Positions 1-7,154 of a DNA stretch of 9,569 nt are shown in pieces. The notes beneath the pieces were generated by a model. The model was not told the DNA's origin. It was given only the letters and a program-made list of their open reading frames with translations, and made no database searches. How positions within the stretch are numbered: position 1 is the stretch's first letter; each line of letters opens with the position of its first letter. Made by a program: the position numbers and the translations under genes. Source of the stretch: Betaproteobacteria bacterium (lineage in GTDB: Bacteria > Pseudomonadota > Gammaproteobacteria > Burkholderiales > Burkholderiaceae_C); the NCBI GenBank assembly GCA_009922295.1, contig RFWA01000075.1, forward strand, positions 1 through 9,569. Direction: 5' to 3'.

Positions 1-48
1 CAGGGCCGCCACGCGTTTGGCCAGCCGTTCACCCTCGTCGGTCCTCAC
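1..48 (-). CDS. Probable RNA pseudouridine synthase, S4 domain start (partial)
   Basis: Only the first 16 codons lie in the window; the gene continues past its left edge. On the minus strand a GTG at 48-46 overlaps the TGA stop (47-45) of the Nudix-MBL gene in a GTGA arrangement, which is typical of translationally coupled genes. The frame stays open to the window edge and reads MRTDEGERLAKRVAAL. The segment ERLAKRVAAL resembles the beginning of the S4 RNA-binding domain of RluB/RluF/RsuA-type pseudouridine synthases, where a similar helix precedes a CSRREAE-like motif. The identification rests on this short stretch and on memory of the family. The start codon and reading direction are better supported than the product name. 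Confidence 0.45.
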   Translation of the reverse strand, partial: MRTDEGERLAKRVAAL

Positions 49-1697
49 ACCATGGCCTCAATGCGCGACACATGGGCCAGCAGGGAGCGCTTGGCGACCG
101 GCCACATGCGGGGCGGCACATCGTCGTAGGCTCGGGTCACCCAGTCGTCGAGCGTGCCCTCGGGGTGCGCCTGCATCACCGCCAAAATCTTGGCCTCGCG
201 CTTGAGCCGGTGGGCCTTCAGGTGGGCGATGGCGGCGCCGGCCACACCGGCATCGCCACCGATGGCATAGCCATGCGCCGGCAGGATGAAGCCCACGTGA
301 TGCTGTTCACAGGCTTCAGCCAGGCGGTCGAGCGAGTCCAGGTAAGCACTCATGTCGCCGTCCGGCGGGTCAACCACGGTGGTGCTGCCATTGAGGACAT
401 GGTCGCCGCTGAACAGCAGACCGTCTTCGAGCAGCAGCAGGCAAAGGTGGTTGGCAGCGTGGCCGGGGGTGTGAATCACCATGAGCGTATGAGTCAAATT
501 TGCCTCTAGCCCTTGTCCAGTAAGGGTTAGTAGCTCACTATTTTGTAGCGAACGGTCCGGGTTGAAGCGGCTGTTCTCGCGCGCGGTCGGCGCCGAGGGC
601 AAGCCCAGGATCGGCGGCTGGGGCTGGCAAAGCGCCTGCAGCGGCCGGGCGCCGGGTGAATGGTCGGGGTGTGAGTGGGTGCACACAATCAGGCGGATGT
701 CGCCACCTGCGGCGCGCCACAGCCGCTCCAAGTGCGCCGGTTCGGCTGGGCCGGGGTCAATGGCGATATAGCCGGTGCGCGGGTCGCCCACCAGATAGCT
801 GTTGGTGCCGGGGCCGGTCATCACACCCGGGTTGGGCGCGGTCAGGCGCAACAGGTTTTTCAAGAGCGGCACAGGCTGTTCGCACTGCCAGTCCAGGTGG
901 TGCGCGATCTGGCCGTCCGGGCAGACCAGCGCCAGCTCGCCATAGGGGTGTTCGTGCTCCATGAAGCGGGCTTCGCGCCCGGCCAGCAAGCCGGCACGTG
1001 GGCAGCTGGTCCACAGCGGCTCCTCGGTGGCGGCGCAGGCCTGCAGCACGGCGTCCACGTTGGCGTAGCCCTGAAGCCGCTCCAGCGTGCGAATGGTCGG
1101 AAAGATGATGAAAAACTGACCGGCTCCGTGACGGGCCAGGGCGTCGGCCGGTCGTACCCAAACTGGTTCGAACTGCTCCTGGCCATCGGCCACTGGGGTT
1201 TGCCCGGCTGGCATGCGTGCCACTAAAAAAGGCACGTCGAAACGTCGCGGTAGGTCGCGGTCGGTGACCCAGTGCGCTAGCACATACACCGAGTCGGCAG
1301 CCAGCAGCAGGTTGCGTGCCAGGCATTGGGCGGCAAAGGGTTGTCCGCGGTCTAAGGCTGCGATGTCTTGCTGGTCGGCAGGCCTGCCGTCGACGTGTTG
1401 CGCCAGTAATACGCCAAGTTCTTCAAAGCTCTCCCGGATGGCCGCAATGGCCTGCGTCAGATGCAGTTCGCTCTGGCCGGGGCGGCGTGTGGCCATGGGG
1501 TGGCTGTCGGCATCGAGCGGGTCGACGCCACCGCCCGGGAACACATAGGCGCCCGGCGCAAAGCTGGCCGTCAGTGAGCGGCGCGTCATCAGCACCTCCA
1601 GCCCGGCCTCGCCATCGCGCAGCAGCAGCACGGTGGCCGCAGGGCGAGTGGGGGCGGGTTCGCGTTGGGGGTGCAGCAGTTGAGAGGTTCTGGTCAT
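45..1697 (-). CDS. Nudix hydrolase / metallo-beta-lactamase-fold hydrolase fusion
   Basis: This 550-residue cytosolic protein joins two hydrolase folds. The N-terminal half (about residues 18-215) is Nudix-like. A glycine run GGG at 55-57 is followed by an insertion of about 25 residues and then REsfEELG at 88-95, which holds the metal-binding Glu residues. This split Nudix box resembles NUDT19-type proteins. The C-terminal half (about 280-500) is an MBL fold of the LACTB2/glyoxalase II type. It has HSHPDH at 341-346 (H341, H343, D345, H346), HTPGH with H413, SGDH with D432, and PAHG with H475, so a full dinuclear zinc site appears intact. A helical tail (about 490-550) is like the LACTB2 C-terminal domain. 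The likely chemistry is hydrolysis of a nucleotide- or CoA-type pyrophosphate plus a thioester, phosphodiester or RNA-like substrate, but the substrate is not known. Residues about 384-401 are encoded by a repeat-like element. The ATG at 1697-1695 was chosen; no strong ribosome binding site is visible. The VOC gene lies 95 bp upstream on the same strand, and the stop overlaps the next gene. Confidence 0.9.
   Translation of the reverse strand: MTRTSQLLHPQREPAPTRPAATVLLLRDGEAGLEVLMTRRSLTASFAPGAYVFPGGGVDPLDADSHPMATRRPGQSELHLTQAIAAIRESFEELGVLLAQHVDGRPADQQDIAALDRGQPFAAQCLARNLLLAADSVYVLAHWVTDRDLPRRFDVPFLVARMPAGQTPVADGQEQFEPVWVRPADALARHGAGQFFIIFPTIRTLERLQGYANVDAVLQACAATEEPLWTSCPRAGLLAGREARFMEHEHPYGELALVCPDGQIAHHLDWQCEQPVPLLKNLLRLTAPNPGVMTGPGTNSYLVGDPRTGYIAIDPGPAEPAHLERLWRAAGGDIRLIVCTHSHPDHSPGARPLQALCQPQPPILGLPSAPTARENSRFNPDRSLQNSELLTLTGQGLEANLTHTLMVIHTPGHAANHLCLLLLEDGLLFSGDHVLNGSTTVVDPPDGDMSAYLDSLDRLAEACEQHHVGFILPAHGYAIGGDAGVAGAAIAHLKAHRLKREAKILAVMQAHPEGTLDDWVTRAYDDVPPRMWPVAKRSLLAHVSRIEAMV
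495..550. repeat. Hairpin repeat embedded in the MBL coding sequence
   Basis: A palindromic segment lies inside the MBL domain gene. CTAGCCCTT (506-514) pairs with AAGGGTTAG (522-530) around the 7-nt loop GTCCAGT, giving a 9-bp stem with one G-U type mismatch. To its right is a TAGCTCACTATTTTGTAGCG stretch (531-550). GC content is 24 of 50 bases for 501-550, against 37 of 50 for 551-600. From memory, the layout (GCCTCTAG, CTT, loop, AAG, CTAG, then a TAGC...ATTTT...TAGC tail) resembles a short repeat scattered through Comamonadaceae genomes, usually between genes. Here it is read in frame on the minus strand as residues about 384-401 (QNSELLTLTGQGLEANL region). Assigning it to a genome-wide repeat family needs a genome search. 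Confidence 0.6.
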
Positions 1698-1792
1698 GGC
1701 TGGATTTTGCGGCCAAAACGCGGCTATTCGCCAGGGACGTCAAGTAGATTCTCGTGTTCACCAGTCGGTGATCTGATCGTGGGCTAGCGGGA
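1698..1792. other. Intergenic spacer between the VOC and Nudix-MBL genes
   Basis: This 95-bp spacer separates two minus-strand genes. It has a 4-bp palindrome CACCAGTCGGTG (1759-1770) and a weak TGATC/GATCA pairing nearby, but no GC-rich stem followed by a T run on either strand. I see no convincing terminator, promoter or small gene. The Nudix-MBL gene could be read from the VOC promoter or from an unrecognised promoter here. Confidence 0.4.
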
Positions 1793-2662
1793 TCACGCGC
1801 TACTGCCGGTCAACAGTGCGTCTAGGTAAATGCCGCAAGTCTGGCGCAAATCGATACGGCAGCCTGTCACGCCCTGGATCTCGTGACAGGTCAGCCCCAT
1901 CGCTTTGGCGCGCTGAACGATCGAGTCCAGACTGTTAAATGACATCGCCAAGGCCATGGGGTGAACTGTTTGGCTGCCGGCGTCCACGTTCAGGGTCAGA
2001 CCGGCATCCGTTAAGCGCCAAAGACCCAGGCCGCTGCCATCATCGGGTGGCATGGCGCCAGCAGTTTGTAGGCGCTGTCCCCACCCTTGCAGTCCATCTA
2101 ACGGGCCTGAATAGCTCACGCCGAGCAGGGCTTGTGCCTGGTTCTCGTGCTCCAGTAAAGAAGGTGAACGCACCAGTTCGGGCGTGAGGTGCTGCACCCA
2201 GCAGATGTAGGAGGGGTCCTCGGCTTGCCAGGGCGCGTCGAAAAAACTGAACCGCGCCAAGCCCTCGCATTCGGGAGTCTTCACGGGCCGCGACCAGTCC
2301 AGCAGAGGTCCCACGGGCAGTTGGCGCCGCAGGCAGTCGGCATGCCAGGCGCCCGCGTCGGTAGTTGCCAGCGCCAGCACATGCAGCCCGTAGCGGACCT
2401 TCAAGACGGGTGTCAGTTGGTGCCCGGCCAGAGGGTCGGTGATTTGCATCAGTTCGATGTAGCCCGACTTCAGCATGATCGAGTGCTGGGAACTGCCGGC
2501 CGAAACCACCTGACCTTGGGCATTGGTGCGGGTGTGATCGGCTCGGGCCGTCAGGGTAAATCCGAGATCGGTAAATAGTGCGTGGCTATTGGACAGGTCT
2601 GGAATGATGAAGCCCACATGGTCAAGGCCGATAGTCTGTGGTTTTGGCTCAGAGGTGTTCAT
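1793..2662 (-). CDS. VOC superfamily (glyoxalase-like) protein
   Basis: This 289-residue soluble protein belongs to the vicinal oxygen chelate superfamily and looks closest to the Glyoxalase_3-like group. The N-terminal module opens with LDHVGFIIPDL (H15 a probable metal ligand). It continues with QHSIML at 59-64, YIELMQI at 68-74 (E70 a probable ligand) and YGLHVLAL at 91-98 (H94 a possible ligand). The second half (about 170-285) carries a weaker repeat of the fold, LGVSYSGPLDGL and then a MALAMSFNSLD strand, without obvious metal ligands. VOC enzymes include dioxygenases, isomerases and glyoxalases acting on small molecules; the reaction cannot be assigned here. It is divergent from the ABC importer across a shared regulatory region, which suggests co-regulation and a role in handling the imported compound (inference). 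The ATG at 2662-2660 sits 1 bp from an operator-like palindrome, so a regulator bound there would cover its ribosome binding region. Confidence 0.8.
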   Translation of the reverse strand: MNTSEPKPQTIGLDHVGFIIPDLSNSHALFTDLGFTLTARADHTRTNAQGQVVSAGSSQHSIMLKSGYIELMQITDPLAGHQLTPVLKVRYGLHVLALATTDAGAWHADCLRRQLPVGPLLDWSRPVKTPECEGLARFSFFDAPWQAEDPSYICWVQHLTPELVRSPSLLEHENQAQALLGVSYSGPLDGLQGWGQRLQTAGAMPPDDGSGLGLWRLTDAGLTLNVDAGSQTVHPMALAMSFNSLDSIVQRAKAMGLTCHEIQGVTGCRIDLRQTCGIYLDALLTGSSA

Positions 2663-2663
2663 T

Positions 2664-2673
2664 TTGTATGCAA
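2664..2673. promoter_or_regulatory. Operator-like palindrome, VOC-proximal
   Basis: TTGTATGCAA is a 10-bp near-perfect palindrome, one base different from the perfect site at 2716-2725. It lies 1 bp upstream of the VOC start codon on the minus strand. Its form (TTG, four-base centre, CAA) resembles operators of GntR-family (FadR/FCD type) repressors, an assignment from memory of such sites. Binding here would block transcription or translation initiation of the VOC gene. Confidence 0.45.
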
Positions 2674-2715
2674 TTCTTTATGTATTAATTTGAATCAGAG
2701 CATATATTGAAATAA

Positions 2716-2725
2716 TTGCATGCAA
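2716..2725. promoter_or_regulatory. Operator-like perfect palindrome, promoter-proximal
   Basis: TTGCATGCAA is a perfect 10-bp palindrome. Its centre is 52 bp from that of the sister site at 2664-2673, close to five helical turns, so two bound regulators would face the same side of the DNA. The similarity extends to 14 bases (three mismatches) when the 3' flanks are included. It overlaps the weak -35 candidate for the ABC operon. No regulator gene is in the window. Confidence 0.5.
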
Positions 2726-2778
2726 CTTTCAGGCTCATGCTACCATTTCAGAGGTAAATCCAATTGATCGTCGAATTT

Positions 2779-2784
2779 GAAAGG
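2779..2784 (+). promoter_or_regulatory. Ribosome binding site for the binding-protein gene
   Basis: GAAAGG lies 6 bp before the ATG at 2791. It supports that ATG over the in-frame TTG at 2764, which would add nine residues in front of an otherwise standard signal peptide. Confidence 0.7.
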
Positions 2785-2790
2785 TGTGTC

Positions 2791-4362
2791 ATGAAATATC
2801 TGTCTCGCTTGCTGTGCTTGATCGTGAGTCTGTCGGTGTGGATGGGTGTACACGCTCAAACCCCGAGCCCTAGTCGCGGCGGCACCCTGACCATTGCTTT
2901 ACCCACGGAGCCGGCACACCTCAATTCAGCGATTGACACCACGCAGCAGGTCAAGGTAGTTGCTGGGAAAATTTACAACGGTCTCATCAAGTACGAGCCT
3001 GACCTGGCGCAGTCTTGGAGCGTCTCTCCGGATGGCCTTCGCATTACCTTCAATTTGCGTAAAGGGGTTAAGTGGCATGACGGGCGCGACTTCACCTCCG
3101 CCGATGTGGCTTACTCCATCATGAAGGGGTTCGGACCCAATAACGGACTGGTGCGCTCTACTTTCGCCAATGTTCAGTCGGTTCAGACACCCGATGCGCA
3201 CACAGCAGTGCTGGTCATGAGTCAGTCCGCCGCGGCCCTGATGAGCGCATTGCCGGTGGCCACCGCCACCATCTTGCCGGCTCACCTATTTGATAACACC
3301 GATATCCGGCGCAACCCAGCCAACCTGAAGCCAGTAGGCACCGGTCCCTTTATGTTCAGCGAATGGCGGCGTGGCAACGCCATCGTCCTGGTGCGTAACC
3401 CCAATTATTTCGAAGCTAACAAGCCCTACCTGGACCGAATCGTGTTCAAGGTGATTCCTGATACGCAGTCCAGGGGTGCGGCTATTGAGTCGGGCGACGT
3501 CGATATGGTGTTCCACAGCACGGTTGCCGCTTCAGATGCTCGTCGGCTGGGTGCACTGAAACATTTGGAATTGACCACCGACGGGTATTTCTTCGACTCC
3601 ACCGTGGCGTTCATGGAGTTCAACAACGAGCATCCCATCATGGGCAAGGCGGCTGTGCGACGTGCGCTGGCCCATGCCATTGATCGCCAGTTCATTCTGG
3701 ACAGCGTTTGGATGGGTTTCGGGCGGGTCGCCACGTCCCCGATCCATGACAACTTGAAGCAGTTCTACACCGACGACGTTCCCCGATACGCCTATGACCC
3801 TAAACGCGCCGAACAGTTGCTCGATGAGGCAGGATTCAAAAAAGGCGCGGATGGCAAGCGCTTCAAACTGGTGATTGATTACGTGCCGTTTGGTGACCAG
3901 TACCCCAAAATGGCGCAATACATTCGGCAGCAGATGATCCAGATCGGTATCGATGCCGAGGTTAGAAACAGCGATTTTGCGACTTGGGTGCGCCGTATCT
4001 GGACACAGCGCGACTGGATGGTCAATATGTCAGCCATCACCAACGCATCGGACCCTTCGATCGGCGTCCAACGCGCTTATTGGTCTAAAAACATTGTCCC
4101 CGGCACGCCGTTTACCAACGGGACTCACTTCAAGAATGCCGAGCTCGACGAATATTTTGAAAAAGCCTCCCTGAATACCGACCCCTTGATCCGTCGCCGC
4201 CATTTTGCTGCTATTCAGCGGATTTTGGCCAGCGAGTTACCCGTCATACCCCTGGTGTCCATTGACCAGTTCTCTGTGGTCAACAAGCGGGTGCGTAATC
4301 ACTCCAGCCTGGCCGATGGCGTCTATTCCGGCTACGCCGACGTCTGGGTCGCGCCCAACTGA
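2791..4362 (+). CDS. ABC importer periplasmic substrate-binding protein (SBP_bac_5 / peptide-nickel family)
   Basis: This 523-residue protein captures a solute in the periplasm and delivers it to the membrane permeases. With the ATG start it has a classical Sec signal peptide: positive MKYLSR, a hydrophobic core, then VHA at 20-22 with cleavage expected before Q23. No lipobox cysteine is placed at a cleavage site, so it should be soluble rather than a lipoprotein. Family marks include a GGTLTIALPTEP opening of the mature domain, WHDG near 95-98 within the KGVKWHDGRDFTSADV motif, GTGPF at 183-187 followed by RNPNYF, and a C-terminal YADVWVAPN end. Length is normal for cluster C binding proteins. 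The family transports peptides, nickel, opines, sugars, polyamines and other compounds, so the ligand cannot be read from sequence. It is the first gene of a five-gene operon and has a good ribosome binding site. Confidence 0.92.
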   Translation: MKYLSRLLCLIVSLSVWMGVHAQTPSPSRGGTLTIALPTEPAHLNSAIDTTQQVKVVAGKIYNGLIKYEPDLAQSWSVSPDGLRITFNLRKGVKWHDGRDFTSADVAYSIMKGFGPNNGLVRSTFANVQSVQTPDAHTAVLVMSQSAAALMSALPVATATILPAHLFDNTDIRRNPANLKPVGTGPFMFSEWRRGNAIVLVRNPNYFEANKPYLDRIVFKVIPDTQSRGAAIESGDVDMVFHSTVAASDARRLGALKHLELTTDGYFFDSTVAFMEFNNEHPIMGKAAVRRALAHAIDRQFILDSVWMGFGRVATSPIHDNLKQFYTDDVPRYAYDPKRAEQLLDEAGFKKGADGKRFKLVIDYVPFGDQYPKMAQYIRQQMIQIGIDAEVRNSDFATWVRRIWTQRDWMVNMSAITNASDPSIGVQRAYWSKNIVPGTPFTNGTHFKNAELDEYFEKASLNTDPLIRRRHFAAIQRILASELPVIPLVSIDQFSVVNKRVRNHSSLADGVYSGYADVWVAPN

Positions 4363-4373
4363 GTGCACCGCGT

Positions 4374-5357
4374 TTGCTGAAGTCACCGTCTACGCGCTAC
4401 CTGCTGCGACGCCTGGGCCAGGCCTTCCTGGTGTTGGCGATCGTCGTGGTGCTGCAGTTCTTTCTGCTGCAGTTGGCACCTGGCGATGTAGCCGATGTGA
4501 TTGCTGGTGAGGCCCAGGCCGCCGATCCCGAGTTCGTCAGGCGACTGCGTTTGGAACTGGGCCTTGATCGGTCGCTTTGGGTTCAGTTAGGGCTGCATTT
4601 GCAACGGGTGGCGATCCTTGATCTGGGGCAAGCGCATTCGTTTGATGCGCCTGTGCTTGATCTGATTCTCCAGCGTCTGCCGGCCACCTTGCTGTTGATG
4701 GTGGCCTCGATTGTGATGGCCCTGGTGCTGGGCACCTCGCTCGGGATTTGGGCAGCCTTGCGGGCACGTGGCCTGGCGGATACCTTGGTGACGTTCACTG
4801 CCTTGCTGTTCTATGCGACGCCTGGTTTTTTGGTGGGCATTGGCATGATTTTGCTGTTCACAGTCAAGCTGAAATGGCTGCCGATGTCAGGCATGAGCGA
4901 CTTGTACAGTGACAGTCCCTGGTGGGCGCAAAGCCTTGACATCTCTCGGCACTTGATCATGCCCATGGTGTCCTTAAGCCTCTTTTACGTCGCCATGTAC
5001 ACGCGGCTCATGCGCGCGTCCATGTTGGAGGTCATGCACTTGGACTATGTACGAACGGCGCGCAGCAAGGGCTTGATGCCTTTGCGTATTGTCTGGCGAC
5101 ATATGGCGCGTAATGCCTTGCTGCCGATGGTCACCATGCTGGGTTTGCAGGTCAGTTCCCTATTGGGGGGGAGTGTCGTGATTGAGACGGTTTTCGGTTG
5201 GCCCGGTATTGGGCGCTTGGCTTTTGAAGCTGTTTTTAAGCGTGATGTGCCCTTGGTGATGGGTGTACTGCTTTTTAGCTCGGTGCTGGTGCTGAGCGTG
5301 AGCTTGATGATCGACTTGATCTACACCCGGCTTGACCCACGCATCCGCCTTCGCTGA
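4374..5357 (+). CDS. ABC importer permease, DppB/OppB-like
   Basis: This 327-residue inner-membrane protein forms one half of the translocation pore. A first transmembrane helix (about residues 14-34) is followed by APGD at 35-38, a periplasmic region, and about five more hydrophobic helices between 100 and 320. The cytoplasmic coupling loop that contacts the ATPase is clear: LDYVRTARSKGL starting at D224, followed by WRHMARNALLP. TVFGWPGIGRL and the C-terminal DPRIRLR are also characteristic of the DppB side. The only plausible start in this frame is TTG at 4374, 11 bp after the stop of the binding-protein gene, with a weak GAGTG sequence at 4361-4365. No ATG or GTG lies in frame before the first helix, so the gene probably relies partly on coupling to the gene before it. 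Confidence 0.92.
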   Translation: MLKSPSTRYLLRRLGQAFLVLAIVVVLQFFLLQLAPGDVADVIAGEAQAADPEFVRRLRLELGLDRSLWVQLGLHLQRVAILDLGQAHSFDAPVLDLILQRLPATLLLMVASIVMALVLGTSLGIWAALRARGLADTLVTFTALLFYATPGFLVGIGMILLFTVKLKWLPMSGMSDLYSDSPWWAQSLDISRHLIMPMVSLSLFYVAMYTRLMRASMLEVMHLDYVRTARSKGLMPLRIVWRHMARNALLPMVTMLGLQVSSLLGGSVVIETVFGWPGIGRLAFEAVFKRDVPLVMGVLLFSSVLVLSVSLMIDLIYTRLDPRIRLR

Positions 5358-5359
5358 CC

Positions 5360-6193
5360 ATGAACCCTCTTCGCCTGCGCTTGCGTCGAAGCCTGACTTT
5401 CGTCGTTGGCAGTGGTTTGCTGCTGGCTCTTTTGCTGATGGCGGCGGCCGGCCCACTGCTCTATCCGCAAGGCCCGTGGGGCCTGGTCGGACCGCCTATG
5501 ACCTGGCCTGGGGATCGTGTCGGCCTCTTGCTGGGCACTGACGCGCTAGGACGAGACATCCTGGCTGGCCTGCTGCATGGGGCTCGGGTTTCGCTCTGGA
5601 TTGGTGTGGCCGCTACAGTGGCAGCCTTGAGCGTGGGTATGGCCATTGGTGCCGTGACAGGCTACTACGGCGGCTTGGTTGACGATGCCTTCATGCGGCT
5701 GACTGACGCGGTGCAAACCATACCGCCATTTTTGCTGGCGATTGTGATTGTGGTGATTACTACCCCCAGTGTCGCTGCGACCATCGGTGCTATAGCCCTG
5801 ATATCGTGGCCGAGCGTAGCCCGTCTGGTGCGTGCTGAATTCATGCGCTTGCGTGAGGCCGAGTTCGTCGCATCTTGCCGCTTGCTTGGCATGAGCGATA
5901 CCCGCATTATCCTGACTCAGATGCTCCCGAACGCCATGGCGCCGATCGTGGTCAGCGCCTCCATCATGGTGGCCAGTGCGATCCTGATTGAGTCCGGCTT
6001 GTCATTTCTTGGGCTGGGCGATCCGAATGTGATTTCCTGGGGCAGCATGGTCGGCATGGGTCGTTCTGATTTCCGTGCGGGTTGGTACCTGGTGGTCATT
6101 CCTGGCCTGGCCATCATGGCCAGTGTGCTGGCGCTAAATCTGATGGGTGATGGGCTGAATGATGCTCTCAACACCCGCCTGCGGCATGACTGA
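5360..6193 (+). CDS. ABC importer permease, DppC/OppC-like
   Basis: This 277-residue inner-membrane protein pairs with the preceding permease. An N-terminal helix (about 12-35) leads to LGTDALGRD at 58-66, a hallmark of DppC-type subunits, followed by five more hydrophobic segments. The coupling loop is E166-AEFVASCRLLG-M178 followed by ILTQMLPN. SGLSFLGLGDP and the C-terminal ALNLMGDGLNDALNTRL are strongly conserved in the family. The ATG lies 2 bp after the stop of the DppB-like gene with no visible ribosome binding site, so translation is probably coupled. It is somewhat short for the family, with a compact N-terminus. Confidence 0.93.
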   Translation: MNPLRLRLRRSLTFVVGSGLLLALLLMAAAGPLLYPQGPWGLVGPPMTWPGDRVGLLLGTDALGRDILAGLLHGARVSLWIGVAATVAALSVGMAIGAVTGYYGGLVDDAFMRLTDAVQTIPPFLLAIVIVVITTPSVAATIGAIALISWPSVARLVRAEFMRLREAEFVASCRLLGMSDTRIILTQMLPNAMAPIVVSASIMVASAILIESGLSFLGLGDPNVISWGSMVGMGRSDFRAGWYLVVIPGLAIMASVLALNLMGDGLNDALNTRLRHD

Positions 6194-7154
6194 TCCGGTC
6201 TTGCTGCGCGTCGAATCCCTCCGGCTGACCCTGCCGGATGGCGTGCCGCTGGTTGAAGACCTTGACTTCGAAATTCACGCTGGTGAAACCTTGGCCATCG
6301 TGGGCGAGTCAGGTTGCGGTAAGTCTCTGACTGCGCTGTCGCTGATGGGCCTTCTGCCGCCCGGAATTAGGCGCGCCAGCGGCCGAATCGTGTTTCAGGG
6401 TGAGGATCTTGGCACCTGGCCTGAGAACCGTTACCGGGACTTGAGAGGTCACCGCATGTCGATGATTTTTCAAGAACCGATGACCTCTCTGAACCCGGTA
6501 TTGAATATCGGGGAACAACTGAAAGAGGTTTTGCAACGCCACTTGAAGCTCAATGACAGAGATGCTCTGGCAAAGGCGCATGACCTGCTGGCGATGGTGC
6601 AAATCGCCGATCCTGGTGCTCGATTAGGGTCTTATGCCCATCAGTTGTCGGGTGGCCAGCGGCAGCGGGTGATGATTGCCATGGCGCTCGCCTGCCCGAC
6701 GCAACTGCTGATTGCCGATGAGCCCACGACCGCGTTGGACGTGACCGTGCAGTCCGACATTTTGGCGCTTCTCGGCGAGCAAAAACGACAGCGGCAACTG
6801 GCCATGTTGCTTGTGACTCATGATTTTGGCGTGGTCGCGCAGGTTGCTGATCGGGTGCTGGTGATGTACGCCGGTCGAAAGATTGAAGAGGGCCCTGTTC
6901 GACAGGTCCTGACTTACCCCCGTCACCCCTATACCCAACGCTTGTTGCGGGCTAGGCCTAGCGCACGGCAAGACCGACTGCAGCGCCTCCCTGAGATACC
7001 AGGCTTGGTTCCAGCACCCCAGGACCGCAGTGCCGGTTGTTCATTTGCATCCCGTTGTGATCAGGTGCAAGCCATCTGTGGGTTGCGCCTGCCCGACTTT
7101 ACCGACCACGGACAAGGGCACCAAAGTGCCTGCGTGGCTCATGATGCGCGTTGA
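6186..7154 (+). CDS. ABC importer ATPase, DppD/OppD-like, with C-terminal four-cysteine motif
   Basis: This 322-residue cytoplasmic ATPase powers transport. It has Walker A GESGCGKS at 40-47, signature LSGGQ at 154-158, Walker B ending LIADEP (D178, E179) and an H-loop in LVTHDFG. The C-terminal extension begins with HPYTQRLL (oligo_HPY region) and ends with four cysteines, C285, C291, C298 and C316, in the spacing typical of DppD/OppD proteins. This motif has been linked to an iron-sulfur cluster in related transporters; that role here is inference. The ATG at 6186 overlaps the last 8 bases of the permease gene. A possible start at 6159 would add nine residues translated from permease coding sequence and is less likely. 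Confidence 0.93.
   Translation: MTDPVLLRVESLRLTLPDGVPLVEDLDFEIHAGETLAIVGESGCGKSLTALSLMGLLPPGIRRASGRIVFQGEDLGTWPENRYRDLRGHRMSMIFQEPMTSLNPVLNIGEQLKEVLQRHLKLNDRDALAKAHDLLAMVQIADPGARLGSYAHQLSGGQRQRVMIAMALACPTQLLIADEPTTALDVTVQSDILALLGEQKRQRQLAMLLVTHDFGVVAQVADRVLVMYAGRKIEEGPVRQVLTYPRHPYTQRLLRARPSARQDRLQRLPEIPGLVPAPQDRSAGCSFASRCDQVQAICGLRLPDFTDHGQGHQSACVAHDAR

Larger units (their letters stand above)
2663..2790. promoter_or_regulatory. AT-rich divergent promoter region
   Basis: This 128-bp region lies between the divergent VOC and binding-protein genes and is clearly more AT-rich than the flanking coding sequence, as expected of a two-way promoter. It contains two similar palindromes, listed separately. 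Weak promoter candidates for the plus-strand operon are TTGCAT (2716-2721) with TACCAT (2741-2746) at a 19-bp spacing. That spacing is long and the match is incomplete, so I do not claim a mapped start. On the minus strand several AT-rich hexamers could serve as a -10 element and none stands out. Confidence 0.6.

Noticed and set aside
495..550. Reading the repeat as a frameshift or gene-breaking insertion in the MBL gene
   Set aside because: The minus-strand frame stays open through it and the downstream zinc motifs (HTPGH, SGDH, PAHG) follow in the same frame, so the gene appears functional.
675..1226. A 183-codon plus-strand open frame, with others at 72-509 and 1316-1747
   Set aside because: These lie antisense to the Nudix-MBL gene, whose zinc and Nudix motifs are unmistakable. 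The antisense products show no recognisable domain; long antisense frames are common in high-GC coding sequence.
1759..1798. Possible terminator hairpin between the VOC and Nudix-MBL genes
   Set aside because: Only 4-5 bp pairings are possible and no T run follows on either strand.
2764..2790. TTG start at 2764 for the binding protein
   Set aside because: The ATG at 2791 has a GAAAGG ribosome binding site at the right distance and gives a standard signal peptide; the upstream extension would bury the signal sequence.
4205..4510. A 101-codon plus-strand frame bridging the binding protein and permease genes
   Set aside because: It overlaps both well-supported genes out of frame and its translation resembles no known domain.
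7030..7140. GTG start at 7030 for the second ATPase
   Set aside because: The extra 37 residues are out-of-frame translation of the cysteine-rich end of the first ATPase and do not resemble the family N-terminus.
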